Below, piece after piece: positions 8,753 through 18,261 of a stretch of 64,000 nucleotides of DNA (position 1 is its first letter; each line of letters opens with the position of its first letter). The notes under the pieces were generated by a model, which searched no databases, had not been told where the DNA came from, and saw only the letters and a list, made by a program, of their open reading frames with translations. Both the position numbers and the translations under genes were made by a program. The stretch comes from Rudaeicoccus suwonensis (lineage in GTDB: Bacteria; Actinomycetota; Actinomycetes; Actinomycetales; Dermatophilaceae), in contig NZ_VIVQ01000001.1 of the NCBI RefSeq assembly GCF_007829035.1, forward strand, positions 434,001 to 498,000. Reading direction: 5' to 3'.

Positions 8753-9822
8753 CTCAGGCACTCGACACCGACTTCGCCCCGCTGCACGATCCAACCGTCC
8801 GTGGTTTCGCCAGCGACAACTACTCCGGCATCCACCCCGAGGTGCTGGCCGCGATCGTGCGCGCCAACGGTGGTCATCAGACGGCCTACGGCGACGACGT
8901 CTACACCGAGCATCTCCAGGACGTCTTCCGGTCGCACTTCGGGCCTTGCGTCGAGGCGTTCCCGGTGTTCAACGGCACCGGCGCCAACGTCGTTGCGTTG
9001 CAAGCGGTGACCCAGCGCTGGGAGTCGGTCATCTGCACCTCGTCGGCGCACATCCACGTCGACGAGTGCGCGGCCCCCGAGCGCATGGGCGGGTTCAAGC
9101 TGATGTTGGTGGCCACACCCGACGGCAAGCTCACGCCCGAGTTGATCGACACCATCGCGGTGCGCGAGGGCGACGAGCACCACGCTCAACCCAAGGTGGT
9201 CTCGATCACCCAGACGACAGAACTCGGCACGGCATACTCGGTGGAGCAGATCCGAGCCATCGCCGAGCACGTGCACGAGCGCGGCTGGGTGCTGCACGTC
9301 GACGGCTCACGGCTGTCGAATGCCGCTGCCACGCTTGGTGTTTCGTTCAAGGCGATGATCACCGACACCGGCGTCGACATCGTGTCCTTCGGCGGCACCA
9401 AGAATGGCCTCATGGTCGGGGAGGCTGTGCTGGTGCTCAACCCGGACGCCGTGTCTGGCATGAAATACCTGCGCAAACAGTCGATGCAGCTGGCATCCAA
9501 GATGCGCTTCGTCTCCGCGCAACTGGAGGCGCTGCTCACCGACGAGCTCTACCTGCGTAATGCGTCGCATTCCAACGCGATGGCGCAACGGCTGGCGGCT
9601 GCGGTGCGTGACCTGCCCGGTCTGACGATTCCGCGTCCGGTGCAGGCCAATGCGGTCTTCGCGGTGCTCCCGCAGGATGTCTCGCTGCGTCTGATGGAGC
9701 AATTCAAGTTCTACTTCTGGGACGAGGCCACGGGCGAGGTTCGCTGGATGTGTTCCTTCGACACGACCGAGGCTGATGTCGATGCCTTTGCAGCCGCGAT
9801 TCGTGCCGAACTGACAGTCTGA
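8749..9822 (+). CDS. Threonine-aldolase-family PLP enzyme (beta-eliminating lyase fold)
   Basis: This 357-residue fold-type I PLP enzyme has Asp185 in LHVDGSRLSNA, and Lys218 in SFGGTKNGLMVGEA is the expected Schiff-base lysine. Early residues SDNYSGIHPEVL and TAYGDDVYT match low-specificity threonine aldolases. The family cleaves L-threonine or allo-threonine to glycine and acetaldehyde, or other beta-hydroxy amino acids. The GTG start overlaps the SDR stop. The genes around it suggest a dedicated substrate and not general threonine breakdown. That is inference. Confidence 0.85.
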   Translation: MTQALDTDFAPLHDPTVRGFASDNYSGIHPEVLAAIVRANGGHQTAYGDDVYTEHLQDVFRSHFGPCVEAFPVFNGTGANVVALQAVTQRWESVICTSSAHIHVDECAAPERMGGFKLMLVATPDGKLTPELIDTIAVREGDEHHAQPKVVSITQTTELGTAYSVEQIRAIAEHVHERGWVLHVDGSRLSNAAATLGVSFKAMITDTGVDIVSFGGTKNGLMVGEAVLVLNPDAVSGMKYLRKQSMQLASKMRFVSAQLEALLTDELYLRNASHSNAMAQRLAAAVRDLPGLTIPRPVQANAVFAVLPQDVSLRLMEQFKFYFWDEATGEVRWMCSFDTTEADVDAFAAAIRAELTV

Positions 9823-9888
9823 GTGGACACACCCACCACCCCCGCGGACGCGGAAATCGCAGCGAACTGACAGGCTACGTCTATAGAC

Positions 9889-9908
9889 CTAACCGATCGT
9901 TCAGTTAG
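9889..9908. promoter_or_regulatory. TetR-type operator candidate
   Basis: A 20-bp imperfect palindrome has outer arms CTAAC and GTTAG and a central CGATCG. It ends 9 bp before the ATG of a 62-residue membrane protein. Such 18-20 bp dyads are typical TetR-family targets. The only intact TetR gene in the window is 8 kb away. Confidence 0.4.
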
Positions 9909-9917
9909 CTTCGCCAC

Positions 9918-10106
9918 ATGGTGGGTGTGCTGGTGGCAGTGGGGCTGCTGTATCTCGTCTCGTGCGTGACCGTCGTGTCGATCTTCGTGCGCACCTTCCG
10001 TCGGGAGGAGCCGTTGGTGCAGCCGACGGCTGACCACGAGCCGCCGGGTCTGCGACTGATTCGCGAGGACCCGCAGCAGCAGCGCTCTTTCGACAGCGTC
10101 GCCTGA
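9918..10106 (+). CDS. Small single-pass membrane protein, unknown function
   Basis: A 62-residue ORF starts right after a palindromic operator. Residues about 2-24 (VGVLVAVGLLYLVSCVTVVSIFV) form one membrane helix. A basic stop-transfer (RTFRRE) and an acidic, glutamine-rich tail follow. No family is recognised. The placement of the palindrome and the hydrophobic composition argue for a real gene, but its short length keeps confidence moderate. Confidence 0.5.
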   Translation: MVGVLVAVGLLYLVSCVTVVSIFVRTFRREEPLVQPTADHEPPGLRLIREDPQQQRSFDSVA

Positions 10107-10148
10107 CTCGCGAGGGCGAGCGCCGTTCGGCTCATGCTGGCTGCGAGA

Positions 10149-11045
10149 TCATTCGGGAACGGCGTCCGCGATCGACTCGACGACCGGCGCAAGCTGTGGT
10201 CGCTTTGCCGTGCGCGCATCGCCGGAGCTGCGTCCTTGCAGTCGTCGGCGCACCCACGGCGCGAGATGACCGGCCACCCATGCGGCGTGACCTCCGATAG
10301 CCTCTGCGACCGAAAGCTGTTGCGGCTCAAGCGATTCACTCCAAGGGCGTTCGCCGTGACCGCCGTTGAGGGCCCACAACGCCTGTGCCGCGACGCGGGT
10401 GTGTCCCTCGCTGGACAGGTGGATTCGATCGGCGCCCCACATCCGCGGGTCACGCAACGCACGCATCGAAAACATGTCGATGACGAAGCATCCGTGCCGC
10501 TGCGCGATCGCCCAGACGTTCGTGGCATGTATGGCGCAGCGAGGTCGCACCACCTTCAGCACCGGAGCGCTCCCGGGGTCGGCCGTTGTCGCCAGAATCA
10601 CGTCGCAGCCGGCTTCGCGCAACCGGATCACGGCCGCCTCCAGTCGATCCGCGATGGCGTCGAGGTCGGCATGCGGGCGCAGGATGTCGTTGCCGCCGCC
10701 CACGATGCTGACCAGATCCGGTCGCATGGACAGCGCTGTGTCCAACTGGGGCCCGACGACGTCGTCGAGCAGCCGGCCGCGCACGGCCAGGTTGGCGTAG
10801 TCGAAGCGTTCCCCGTCGCGGTCAGCGGCGAGGCGCTGCGCCAAGCGGTCCGCCCAGCCGATGAACTCGTCCGGCCGCTGCGGGTCGGGGTCGACCATGC
10901 CTTCGGTGAACGAGTCGCCGACAGCGACGTAGCGCCGCCACGGTTTCGTCGTCGGCGTGGTTGGTGACGGCACGGTTGTGGTCGGTCGATGCACGGTGGA
11001 TGCCGTTGCAACAGCTGATGCTGCGGCGTCCGTCACCCCGGTCAC
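10149..11045 (-). CDS. SGNH/GDSL-family esterase or lipase
   Basis: I place the start at the GTG at 11045, which overlaps the ung stop (GTGA) and has GGAG 8 bases upstream. This gives 298 residues. The four SGNH blocks are visible: GDSFTEG (nucleophile Ser), the Gly in NLAVRG, GGGND (oxyanion Asn) and [10 protein letters not shown] (Asp and His). Before block I there is a Thr/Pro-rich stretch ([15 protein letters not shown]) that looks like a linker, but no clear signal peptide precedes it. Longer in-frame extension into ung is an overlap artefact. The substrate is probably a carboxyl ester of a small molecule or lipid. The link to ung seems to be only transcriptional. Confidence 0.8.
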   Translation of the reverse strand: MTGVTDAAASAVATASTVHRPTTTVPSPTTPTTKPWRRYVAVGDSFTEGMVDPDPQRPDEFIGWADRLAQRLAADRDGERFDYANLAVRGRLLDDVVGPQLDTALSMRPDLVSIVGGGNDILRPHADLDAIADRLEAAVIRLREAGCDVILATTADPGSAPVLKVVRPRCAIHATNVWAIAQRHGCFVIDMFSMRALRDPRMWGADRIHLSSEGHTRVAAQALWALNGGHGERPWSESLEPQQLSVAEAIGGHAAWVAGHLAPWVRRRLQGRSSGDARTAKRPQLAPVVESIADAVPE

Positions 11046-11719
11046 GGCAGACTCCAGTCGATCGGGTCGGCGCCCTGCGCGACGAGCAGCTCGTTGACGC
11101 GGCTGAACGGGCGTGAACCGAAGAACCCCGACCGCGCCGAAAGCGGTGACGGATGGGCGCTTTCGACATACGGCACGGCCCCCAGTTGCGGCGCGAGATT
11201 GCGCGCGTCGCGACCCCACAGGATTGCCGCGAGCGGCCCGCCTCGCCCGACGAGGCCGCTGATCGCCGCGGCTGTCACATGCTCCCAGCCGATGCCGCGG
11301 TGGCTGGCGGGTGCGCCCGGGCGCACGGTGAGCACCCTGTTGAGCAGCAGCACACCGCGATCGGCCCATGGGCCGAGGTCACCGGTCGTGGGCCGGGTGC
11401 AACCGAGGTCCTCGCACATCTCCTGGTAGATGTTTGCCAGGCTGCGCGGAATCGGGCTCACGTGCGGGGCGACCGAGAACGACAGACCCACCGCGTGACC
11501 CGGTGTGGGGTAAGGGTCCTGACCGACGATGAGCACCCGGACGCGGTCCAACGGGGTGGTGAATGCGCGCAGCACATGGTCGCCGGCCGGCAGGTAGCCA
11601 CGACCTGCCGCGACCTCCGCCCGCAGGAAGTCACCGCAGCCGGCGATCCTGTCGGCGACCGGTTCGAGCACAGGCAGCCACGACTCGTCGATGAGGTCGG
11701 GCAGGGGGCGCACCGTCAT
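11042..11719 (-). CDS. ung: Uracil-DNA glycosylase, family 1
   Basis: This protein of about 225 residues removes uracil from DNA as the first step of base-excision repair. Motif A is [11 protein letters not shown] with catalytic Asp68, motif B is HPSPLSA with His189, and the LLLN segment supplies Asn127. The Tyr-His of many UDGs is Tyr-Pro here (GQDPYP). I chose ATG 11719. The longer reading begins with TTG 9 bases upstream. It is the first gene of a two-gene unit with the SGNH hydrolase and is divergent from the PLP decarboxylase. Confidence 0.95.
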   Translation of the reverse strand: MTVRPLPDLIDESWLPVLEPVADRIAGCGDFLRAEVAAGRGYLPAGDHVLRAFTTPLDRVRVLIVGQDPYPTPGHAVGLSFSVAPHVSPIPRSLANIYQEMCEDLGCTRPTTGDLGPWADRGVLLLNRVLTVRPGAPASHRGIGWEHVTAAAISGLVGRGGPLAAILWGRDARNLAPQLGAVPYVESAHPSPLSARSGFFGSRPFSRVNELLVAQGADPIDWSLP

Positions 11720-11787
11720 ACGAACCAACCTAGACGGGCGTCCGGAGTGCGTCGGATCACCCCTGCGGATCCCACTAGACTCGCCGG

Positions 11788-13131
11788 GTGCATGGCTTCA
11801 ACGACGAAACCAAAGAGCTTGGCGAGGCGATCCTCAAATACGCCGCGGACCGGTTGGCGCTGGATCCGGTGCCGCTGGACTCACCACGGACGGTCGCCGA
11901 ACTCGACGCCGTCGCCAGTGGTGCGATCAGCCCCGAGGGGCTGGGCGGAGCGGCGGCCCTCGACCTCTTCGAAAACCAGCTCGCGCTCGCGTGCCTGTCG
12001 ATCGACCACCCCCGATACCTGTCGTTCATTCCTTGCGCGCCGACACGCGAGGCCGCGATGTTCGACCTGGTCGTCGGTGCTTCGTCGATCTACGGTGGCT
12101 CCTGGTTGGAGGGCGCCGGCGCCGTGTATGCCGAAAATCAGGCGTTGCGCTGGATCGCCGATCTGGTCGGCCTCCCGGCGACCGCGGGTGGCTCGTTTGT
12201 GCAGGGCGGAACCATCGGCAACCTGTCCGCTCTGGTCGCTGCCCGCGCAGCCGCTCGTGCCCGCAACGCCAGCCGGCCCTTCCGGGTCGCCGCGACGGTC
12301 GGCTCCCACTCATCGATCTCATCCGCCTGCGACGTCATGGACGCCGAACTCGTGCAGGTGCCGGTCGACGAGGACATGCGGCTGACCGGTGCGGCGTTGC
12401 GCAAGGTGCTGCAGGACGAAGGGCCCGAGTCCTTCTTCGCGGTCGTTGCGACCTGTGGCACCACGAACTTCGGCATCATCGACGACCTGCAGTCGGTCGC
12501 TGACGTGTGCGAGGAGTTCGGCATCTGGTTCCACGTCGACGGCGCGTATGGCGGTGCCGGTCTCGCCGCGCCGAGCGTGCGCGAGAAGTATGCCGGCATC
12601 GAGCGCTGCAACTCCTTCATCGTCGACCCGCACAAGTGGCTCTTCGCACCGTTCGACTGCTGTGCGCTGCTCTATCGCGAGCCTGCGCTCGCGCGTGCGG
12701 CGCACACCCAGCACGCGTCATACCTGGACGTTCTGACCGATGCGCCCGACTGGAATCCGAGTGACTACTCCATCGGGCTGACCCGCCGCGCTCGCGGTCT
12801 GCCGTTCTGGTTCTCGTTGGTGGTCAACGGAACTGCGGCATACACCGAGGCGATCGAGCACACCCTCGAGGTGACCAGGTTCGCCGAGTCCGAGGTCGAG
12901 GCGCGTGACTATCTCGAGGTCGTGCGGCACGCTGACCTGTCGGTGCTGGTGTTCCGTCGGCTCGGTTGGTCGCCGGAGCAGTATCACGCGTGGTCGGACA
13001 AGCTGCTCGCCGATCAGGAGGCATTCGTGGTGCCGACGTCACACGACGGTGAGACGCTGGCACGCTTCGCCATCGTGAACCCCAACACGACCGTCGACGA
13101 CATACGGGCCATTCTCGACACGATGGCCTGA
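11788..13131 (+). CDS. Group II pyridoxal-dependent decarboxylase (aromatic-amino-acid decarboxylase-like)
   Basis: The 447-residue protein starts at a GTG seven bases after a TAGACT -10 box (11776-11781), a clear leaderless arrangement. It has the fold-type I decarboxylase motifs: Asp251 in FHVDGAYGG and the PLP lysine Lys283 in [19 protein letters not shown] lies early and GSHSSI with His174 stacks on the cofactor. The family decarboxylates aromatic or acidic amino acids, or deaminates arylaldehydes in some branches. No transporter or antiporter is adjacent, so a polyamine-type acid response is not suggested. The substrate is not predictable. Confidence 0.87.
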   Translation: MHGFNDETKELGEAILKYAADRLALDPVPLDSPRTVAELDAVASGAISPEGLGGAAALDLFENQLALACLSIDHPRYLSFIPCAPTREAAMFDLVVGASSIYGGSWLEGAGAVYAENQALRWIADLVGLPATAGGSFVQGGTIGNLSALVAARAAARARNASRPFRVAATVGSHSSISSACDVMDAELVQVPVDEDMRLTGAALRKVLQDEGPESFFAVVATCGTTNFGIIDDLQSVADVCEEFGIWFHVDGAYGGAGLAAPSVREKYAGIERCNSFIVDPHKWLFAPFDCCALLYREPALARAAHTQHASYLDVLTDAPDWNPSDYSIGLTRRARGLPFWFSLVVNGTAAYTEAIEHTLEVTRFAESEVEARDYLEVVRHADLSVLVFRRLGWSPEQYHAWSDKLLADQEAFVVPTSHDGETLARFAIVNPNTTVDDIRAILDTMA

Positions 13132-13188
13132 GGCGGTCGCGGCCTCGCGTGCGGCGGCCTGGTCCTCGGTCCGGCCGTGCGTGCGGAG

Positions 13189-14343
13189 TCAGTCGATGCT
13201 GGATGGCTCAGGGGAGGGCGCGGTCGACGGCTGGGCCTTCGCCATACCGGCCTCCCATTTCTGCTCGACCCGCGCGGCCTTCCAGACACCGACGGCGAGC
13301 AGCCACGTCGCGATGAACATGCCGACGATCACGAAGCCGGCCTTGTTGATGTCGAAGTTCTCCATGAACCTCCAGAACGGCCCCCGCCAGTGCAGCTCCT
13401 GCGGGATCAGACCGAGGATCTCGATGGTGCCGATGAAGTAGCAGATCGCGACCGACAATCCGGTGATCGTGAGGTTGTAGTAGACCTTGCGCACCGGCTT
13501 CATGAAGGCCCAGCCGTAGGCGGTGTTCATGAAGCAGCCGTCGAGGGTGTCCATGATGCTCATGCCTGCGGTGAACAGGATCGGCAGCACGAGAATGGCG
13601 TACCACGCGATGTGCTGGGTTGCCAGCAGTGCGGTCGTTGCGAGGAGCGCGACCTCGGTGGCCGTGTCGAAGCCCATGCCGAATACGACGCCGACGGGGT
13701 ACATCTGCCACGGCTTGTTGATCGAGCGCATCCACCGGCCGAAGAAGCGGTTCATGAAACCGCGCTGTTGCAGCTGGGCCTCGAGGGCGGCCTCGTCATA
13801 CTCGCCACGCCGCATCGATCGCCAGATCTTGACGATGCCGACCAGGATGACGATGTTCATCAACGCGATCAGATAGAGGAAGGCCGCCGACACGATCGTG
13901 CCGAAGACGCCGCCGAACTGCTCAAGGGACGAGTTGTTGTTCGAGACTGCCGAGTAGACGGTTTTTTCGGCGACGACGATGCCGATGCCGATGGCCACCA
14001 CGATCGTGGAGTGGCCGAGCGAGAAGAAATACCCCACGCTGAGCGGGCGCTGTCCGTCGCTCATCAGCTTGCGGGTCGTGTTGTCGATGGCGGAGATGTG
14101 GTCCGCGTCGAAGGCGTGCCGCAGCCCCAGGGTGTATGCCGTGACGGCGATTCCGATGCCGAGGCCGCGGTAGTGGTGGGGGATCACCAGGAACGCGAAG
14201 ACACCGAAGCCGACCACGTGCAGCAGGGCGATCGAACCGAACATCCACCCGGCCCGGCGCCACTCCCGGGGCGTGAGCGAGGCTTTGATAGCGGCCCACC
14301 TGCTGTTCGTGGTCGTTGCCACAGCCACCGATTCGCTGGTCAT
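13189..14343 (-). CDS. Nickel/cobalt transporter, NiCoT (HoxN/NixA) family
   Basis: ATG 14343 is preceded by TTGGAAG, giving 384 residues. The family signature RHAFDADHISAIDNTTRK lies in the second membrane helix, and GFDTATEVALLA is the second NiCoT motif. About eight hydrophobic helices are seen. The protein imports Ni2+ or Co2+ as a secondary permease for enzymes such as urease, hydrogenase or B12 enzymes. None of these is in the window. A perfect TGCGAC/GTCGCA palindrome lies 55 bp upstream and may be a metal-responsive operator. Further N-terminal reading (to 14667) has no homology-like sequence. Confidence 0.92.
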   Translation of the reverse strand: MTSESVAVATTTNSRWAAIKASLTPREWRRAGWMFGSIALLHVVGFGVFAFLVIPHHYRGLGIGIAVTAYTLGLRHAFDADHISAIDNTTRKLMSDGQRPLSVGYFFSLGHSTIVVAIGIGIVVAEKTVYSAVSNNNSSLEQFGGVFGTIVSAAFLYLIALMNIVILVGIVKIWRSMRRGEYDEAALEAQLQQRGFMNRFFGRWMRSINKPWQMYPVGVVFGMGFDTATEVALLATTALLATQHIAWYAILVLPILFTAGMSIMDTLDGCFMNTAYGWAFMKPVRKVYYNLTITGLSVAICYFIGTIEILGLIPQELHWRGPFWRFMENFDINKAGFVIVGMFIATWLLAVGVWKAARVEQKWEAGMAKAQPSTAPSPEPSSID

Positions 14344-14397
14344 CGTGCTTCCAACGGTCGAACCTCGGCTGCGCGCTCCGGTGAGGCGGACATCACA

Positions 14398-14412
14398 TGC
14401 GACATAGTCGCA
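14398..14412. promoter_or_regulatory. Palindromic operator upstream of the NiCoT gene
   Basis: TGCGAC and GTCGCA flank ATA as a perfect 15-bp dyad. On the transporter's strand it overlaps a possible -10 element, so a bound repressor would block transcription. A metal sensor (ArsR, NikR or Fur type) is inferred from the target gene only. Confidence 0.45.
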
Positions 14413-14618
14413 GAAGATAGGAGCAGAAGCTGATGGGAGGCTGGACGCATCTTCGGTGGTGAGACGCGGTGGTCGGACGACCTCGGCAGGAGCGGCGGTC
14501 TGCGCACCACGAGTCACATCCGTCACGACATGCCGACGTGGGTGCTTGCCGGAATGACATGCGTGTGATTCGGCCCTATCATCGAGGCAGACCTTTTCCG
14601 CACCCGAGAGGATCCCTT

Positions 14619-14924
14619 GTGAGCGCCGCACAGCAGCATGCCACGCAGTCCGAAGACGCCGAGGCAACGCGGTTGAGCGAGCGCGACAGCGCCGTGCTGG
14701 CCTTCGAGCGCAACTGGTGGAAGCTGCAGGGTGCCAAGGAGCAGGCGATCCGCGAGACCTTCGACATGAGTTCGACTCGCTATTACCAGGTGCTCAACGC
14801 CGTCATCGACATGCCGGCCGCGCTTGAGCACGACCCGATGCTGGTCAAGCGCTTGCAACGGCTGCGCGCCGGCCGGATGCGGCAGCGCACCGCACGCCGC
14901 CTGGGCTTCGAGATCGACAGCTGA
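14619..14924 (+). CDS. DUF3263 family protein
   Basis: A 101-residue protein starts at GTG 14619 with GAGAGG eight bases upstream. The core LSERDSAVLAFERNWWKLQGAKEQAIRETF, then SSTRYYQVLNAVID and the basic tail RLRAGRMRQRTARR, are characteristic of DUF3263. This is a small helical, probably DNA-binding protein found across actinobacteria. Its role is not known. The upstream in-frame stretch (14469-14618) lacks homology-like sequence and overlaps the NiCoT promoter. Confidence 0.85.
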   Translation: MSAAQQHATQSEDAEATRLSERDSAVLAFERNWWKLQGAKEQAIRETFDMSSTRYYQVLNAVIDMPAALEHDPMLVKRLQRLRAGRMRQRTARRLGFEIDS

Positions 14925-14946
14925 CGGTTTCAGCCGGGCTGTATGC

Positions 14947-14962
14947 CGGAGGCTGACCTCCG
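14947..14962 (+). terminator. Short hairpin after the DUF3263 gene, abutting a GTATGCCG octamer
   Basis: CGGAGG-CTGA-CCTCCG forms a 6-bp stem. The octamer GTATGCCG (14941-14948) runs into it. AAAAG follows. The stem is short, so termination strength is uncertain. Confidence 0.4.
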
Positions 14963-15098
14963 CAAAAGATGACCTCAGAGGTTGCGCGGGTACATGTTCG
15001 GCGTGGCGCCCACCGCATCCGCCGTCGCCTCCCGAGTCGCCGAATCGGCGACTTATGGGTGCCCGGGATGCCCCGCGCGGCGAGTGCCTGGTCGAGAT

Positions 15099-15143
15099 GA
15101 CGATTACTTCCCAGTATCGCGACCGCGACCGGAAGTAATCGTC
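15099..15143. terminator. Terminator hairpin
   Basis: GACGATTACTTCC (15099-15111) and GGAAGTAATCGTC (15131-15143) pair perfectly over 13 bp and are followed by TTTCT. It lies between the convergent DUF3263 and ACAD11-like genes. Confidence 0.75.
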
Positions 15144-15210
15144 TTTCTAACCACCCCAGCGTTGCTGGCGGGTCGTAGGTGGCGGGTGGAATCACTGGAC
15201 CACGCAACGT

Positions 15211-15232
15211 ACGGGCGCCAGTAGGCGCCCGT
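15211..15232. terminator. Terminator hairpin after the ACAD11-like gene
   Basis: ACGGGCGCC-AGTA-GGCGCCCGT has a perfect 9-bp stem and lies 20 bp past the stop of the leftward acyl-CoA dehydrogenase. It likely ends the tetR-SDR-kinase-dehydrogenase transcript. Confidence 0.7.
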
Positions 15233-15252
15233 TCGTCGAATATCCCTCGATG

Positions 15253-16476
15253 TCAGTCGCGAGCTGCCGCCTGACGGCGCAGTTCGGCCCGCGCGAGCGA
15301 GGCCTTGTGCACCTCGTCCGGGCCGTCGGCGAAACGCAACGTGCGGATCCCGGCATACGCGCGCGCCAGCGGGAAGTCCTGTGACAGGCCACCTGCACCA
15401 TGCGTCTGGATCGCCTTGTCGAGGATCCACTGGACCGTCTCGGGAGTCGCGATCTTGATCGCCTGGATCTCGCGATGGGCGCCCGTGTTGCCGACGGTGT
15501 CCATCAGCCAGGCCGTCTTGAGCACGAGCAGCCGCAACTGCTCCAGCTTGACCCGCGATTCGGCGATCCAGTTGCGGATGACTCCCTGTTCGGACAACTT
15601 TCGACCGAAGGTCTCCCGGCTGTCGGCCCGCGCGCACATCGACTCGATGGCGACCTCGGCAAGTCCGATGGACCGCATGCAGTGGTGGATCCGGCCCGGC
15701 CCGAGCCGGGCTTGCGCGATCGCGAAGCCGAGACCCTCACCGGCGATGATGTTGCTCGCCGGCACGCGCACGTCGTGGAACTGCAGTTCGGCGTGCCCGC
15801 CGTGATCGTTGTCGTCATACCCGTAAACGGTCATTCCGCGTTTGACCTCGACGCCGGGGGTGTCGCGGGGGACGAGAATCTGCGACTGCTGCCGGTGCCG
15901 GTCCGCGGTCGGGTCGGTCTTGCCCATCACGATGAAGATCTTGGCGTTCGGATCCATGGCGCCGGTGATCCACCACTTGCGACCGTTGACGACGTATTCG
16001 TCGCCGTCGCGCTCGATCCGGGTCGCGATGTTGGTCGCGTCCGAGGATGCGACCTCGGGCTCCGTCATGGCGAAGGCAGAGCGAATCTCCCCTGACAGCA
16101 ACGGTTTCAGCCACTGTTCCTGCTGTTCGGGCGTGCCGAATTCGCTGAGCACCTCCATGTTGCCGGTGTCCGGGGCTGCACAGTTGAGCGCCGCCGGCGC
16201 CAGGTGCGAGCGGCCGGTGATCTCGGCGAGCGGGGCGTACTGCAGGTTCGTCAGGCCGGCGCCGTGCTCGCCCGGGAGAAACAGATTCCACAATCCCTGC
16301 GCCTTGGCTTTGTCGCGCAACTCCTGCAGCACCGGCACGGTGCTCCACGCCCACGGGTCGCTCTGGTGGGCGAGCTGCTCGTGGAACACCGGCTCGGCCG
16401 GCCGCACCTGCTCGTCCAGGAAGGTGCGTACAGCGGCCTGCAGCTCCTGTGTCTTTGCATCGAACTCGAAATCCAT
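15253..16476 (-). CDS. ACAD11-type acyl-CoA dehydrogenase
   Basis: The 407-residue protein matches the dehydrogenase half of human ACAD10/ACAD11 and the bacterial LvaC type. Diagnostic segments are [55 protein letters not shown] and [20 protein letters not shown]. The chain ends with [11 protein letters not shown]. In mammals and in the Pseudomonas putida levulinate pathway this type acts on 4-phosphorylated acyl-CoA made by an APH-type kinase. Such a kinase is encoded immediately upstream here. It is the last gene of a four-gene leftward operon under a TetR regulator. Confidence 0.88.
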   Translation of the reverse strand: MDFEFDAKTQELQAAVRTFLDEQVRPAEPVFHEQLAHQSDPWAWSTVPVLQELRDKAKAQGLWNLFLPGEHGAGLTNLQYAPLAEITGRSHLAPAALNCAAPDTGNMEVLSEFGTPEQQEQWLKPLLSGEIRSAFAMTEPEVASSDATNIATRIERDGDEYVVNGRKWWITGAMDPNAKIFIVMGKTDPTADRHRQQSQILVPRDTPGVEVKRGMTVYGYDDNDHGGHAELQFHDVRVPASNIIAGEGLGFAIAQARLGPGRIHHCMRSIGLAEVAIESMCARADSRETFGRKLSEQGVIRNWIAESRVKLEQLRLLVLKTAWLMDTVGNTGAHREIQAIKIATPETVQWILDKAIQTHGAGGLSQDFPLARAYAGIRTLRFADGPDEVHKASLARAELRRQAAARD

Positions 16477-16492
16477 TGCTACGTCTCTGCTT

Positions 16493-17518
16493 TCAGTTCG
16501 GTGTGTAGTTCTGTATGACGTCCAGCCCGGCTGCGAGCAGCGGCTCCGTCGCGGCGCCGATGTCTTCGAAGCCGGCTCCGACCGTCTGTCCCTGGGTGAA
16601 GCGGAAGTAGATCCCTTCGAGGATCGCGGCGAGCTTGTAGTAGGCCAACGCCTCGTGGAATGCCAGATGCGACAGGTCGCGCCCCGACCGTTCCGAATAC
16701 CGCTGCGCGATGTCGTCGCGGGTGGGGTGCCCGGGCGCCTGCGACACGGTCGAGACCGCGTGCGGAGCGATCGACGCCAACGACTGGTAGACCAGCATCA
16801 AGGCGACGTCCGCGAGTGGGTCGCCGAGCGTCGCCATCTCCCAGTCGAGCACGGCGCAAACGTGGTCGCTGTCGTCGACGAGGGTGTTGTCCATCCGGTA
16901 GTCGCCGTGCACGATCGTCGCCTCGGCCGATGCCGGGATCGACGCCGCGAGACGCTCGTGCAGCTCCTGCTCGCCGTGCAACTCGCGTGACGCGGAGCCG
17001 TCCATCTGTGCCTTCCATCGACGCACCTGCCGTTCCAGATAGCCGTCGGGCCGGCCGAAGTCGGACAGTCCGACGGAGGCCGGATCGACCGAGTGGAGCG
17101 CCACGAGCGTGTCGGTGACATCGTCGGCGATGGCGCGAGTTCGATTCGGCCCCAACGGCTTCAGCTCGTCAGAGGTTCTGTATGGCGTTCCACCGACGCG
17201 CTCCATGACATAGAACGGTGCGCCGATCACCGACGTGTCGGTGCATTCGGCATACATGTGAGGCACCGGCACCGGCGTGCCCGACAGCGCTGCCATCACT
17301 CGGTGTTCGCGGCTCATGTCGTGTGCGGTGGCGAGCACGTGACCCAACGGCGGCCGGCGGACGACCACGTCGCGGCTGCCGTCGGACACGACATACGTGA
17401 GGTTCGACTTGCCACCGGCAATCAGTTCCGCGTGCAGCCCGCCAGTAAGCAGGCCAGGGCTTGCTTCGTCCAAAAATGCCTGCAGCGCAACGAGATCCAA
17501 GCCCGGTGGCTGTGACAT
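16493..17518 (-). CDS. APH-type phosphotransferase of the ACAD10/11 / LvaA kind
   Basis: This 341-residue kinase-fold protein has the catalytic loop HGDYRMDN and the metal-binding loop [16 protein letters not shown]. It resembles aminoglycoside phosphotransferases, but these motifs match the kinase domain of ACAD10/ACAD11. That domain phosphorylates the 4-hydroxyl of 4-hydroxyacyl-CoA. The ATG shares one base with the TGA of the SDR upstream. The cognate dehydrogenase follows after 16 bp, so the two domains fused in animals are separate genes here. The small helper LvaB of Pseudomonas is not visible. Drug resistance is unlikely from this setting. Confidence 0.83.
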   Translation of the reverse strand: MSQPPGLDLVALQAFLDEASPGLLTGGLHAELIAGGKSNLTYVVSDGSRDVVVRRPPLGHVLATAHDMSREHRVMAALSGTPVPVPHMYAECTDTSVIGAPFYVMERVGGTPYRTSDELKPLGPNRTRAIADDVTDTLVALHSVDPASVGLSDFGRPDGYLERQVRRWKAQMDGSASRELHGEQELHERLAASIPASAEATIVHGDYRMDNTLVDDSDHVCAVLDWEMATLGDPLADVALMLVYQSLASIAPHAVSTVSQAPGHPTRDDIAQRYSERSGRDLSHLAFHEALAYYKLAAILEGIYFRFTQGQTVGAGFEDIGAATEPLLAAGLDVIQNYTPN

Positions 17519-18261
17519 CAGACGCCGCCGCCGAGCAGTACCCCGCCGTCGACGACAATCGTCTGGCCGGTCATCCAGCCCGCGTCGTCGGACAGCAGGA
17601 AGGTCACGACGCTGCCGATGTCGTCCGGCTCGCCGAGTCTCTTCAGCGCATACGGCCGGGCCACCTGCTCCTCCTTGCCTTCGTACAGCGCTGTCGCGAA
17701 CTGGGTCTTGACGACAGCCGGCGCGACGGCGTTGACGCGTGTTCTCGGGCCGAGCTCTACGGCCAGTTCCTCGGTGAGGTGCACGAGGGCGGCCTTGCTC
17801 ACGCCATACATGCCGATGCCGGGTGCGGGTCGCAGACCGGCGACCGACGCGATGTTGACGATCGCTCCGCCGTGCTCGGCAAGGGCTGCGGCGTTGACCT
17901 TCTGAACCCATGACAACGCGGCAATCACGTTGACGTCCATGATCTTTCGGGCCACGTCGGCATCGACGTCCAGTAATGGCCCGTACGCCGGATTGATGCC
18001 GGTGTTGTTGACCAGGAAGTCCAGACTGCCGAAGGACAGCGCTGCGGCGACCACCTCGTCCTGGTGCGCCGGGTCGTCCGCCTTGCCCGCCACCCAGTGC
18101 GCGTTCTCACCGAGAGCGGCAGCGGCTTGCTCGAGTGGTTCGGCATTGCGCGCGGTGATCACGACATTGGCGCCCTCGTCGACCAGTCGCTGGGCGACGG
18201 CGAGCCCGATGCCTCGGCTGGCTCCCGTGACGATGGCGGTGCGGCCGTTGAGACCCTTCAT
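17518..18261 (-). CDS. SDR oxidoreductase in the 4-hydroxyacid-type operon (LvaD-like)
   Basis: A classical 247-residue SDR with cofactor motif TGASRGIG, NNTG, a catalytic Ser in NIASVAG and the YGVSK active site. WMTGQTIVVDGG is the usual C-terminal motif. The start overlaps the tetR stop by four bases (ATGA). In the levulinate pathway an SDR reduces the 4-oxoacyl-CoA to 4-hydroxyacyl-CoA before phosphorylation, and this gene occupies that position. A 3-hydroxyacyl or generic SDR role remains possible. Confidence 0.82.
   Translation of the reverse strand: MKGLNGRTAIVTGASRGIGLAVAQRLVDEGANVVITARNAEPLEQAAAALGENAHWVAGKADDPAHQDEVVAAALSFGSLDFLVNNTGINPAYGPLLDVDADVARKIMDVNVIAALSWVQKVNAAALAEHGGAIVNIASVAGLRPAPGIGMYGVSKAALVHLTEELAVELGPRTRVNAVAPAVVKTQFATALYEGKEEQVARPYALKRLGEPDDIGSVVTFLLSDDAGWMTGQTIVVDGGVLLGGGV

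Noticed and set aside
13177..14433. Open frame of 418 codons on the plus strand
   Set aside because: It is antisense to the nickel/cobalt transporter, and acidic/His-rich composition shows it is a shadow.
16493..17518. Aminoglycoside-resistance kinase
   Set aside because: Catalytic loops and the adjoining ACAD11-like gene fit the 4-hydroxyacyl-CoA kinase type much better.
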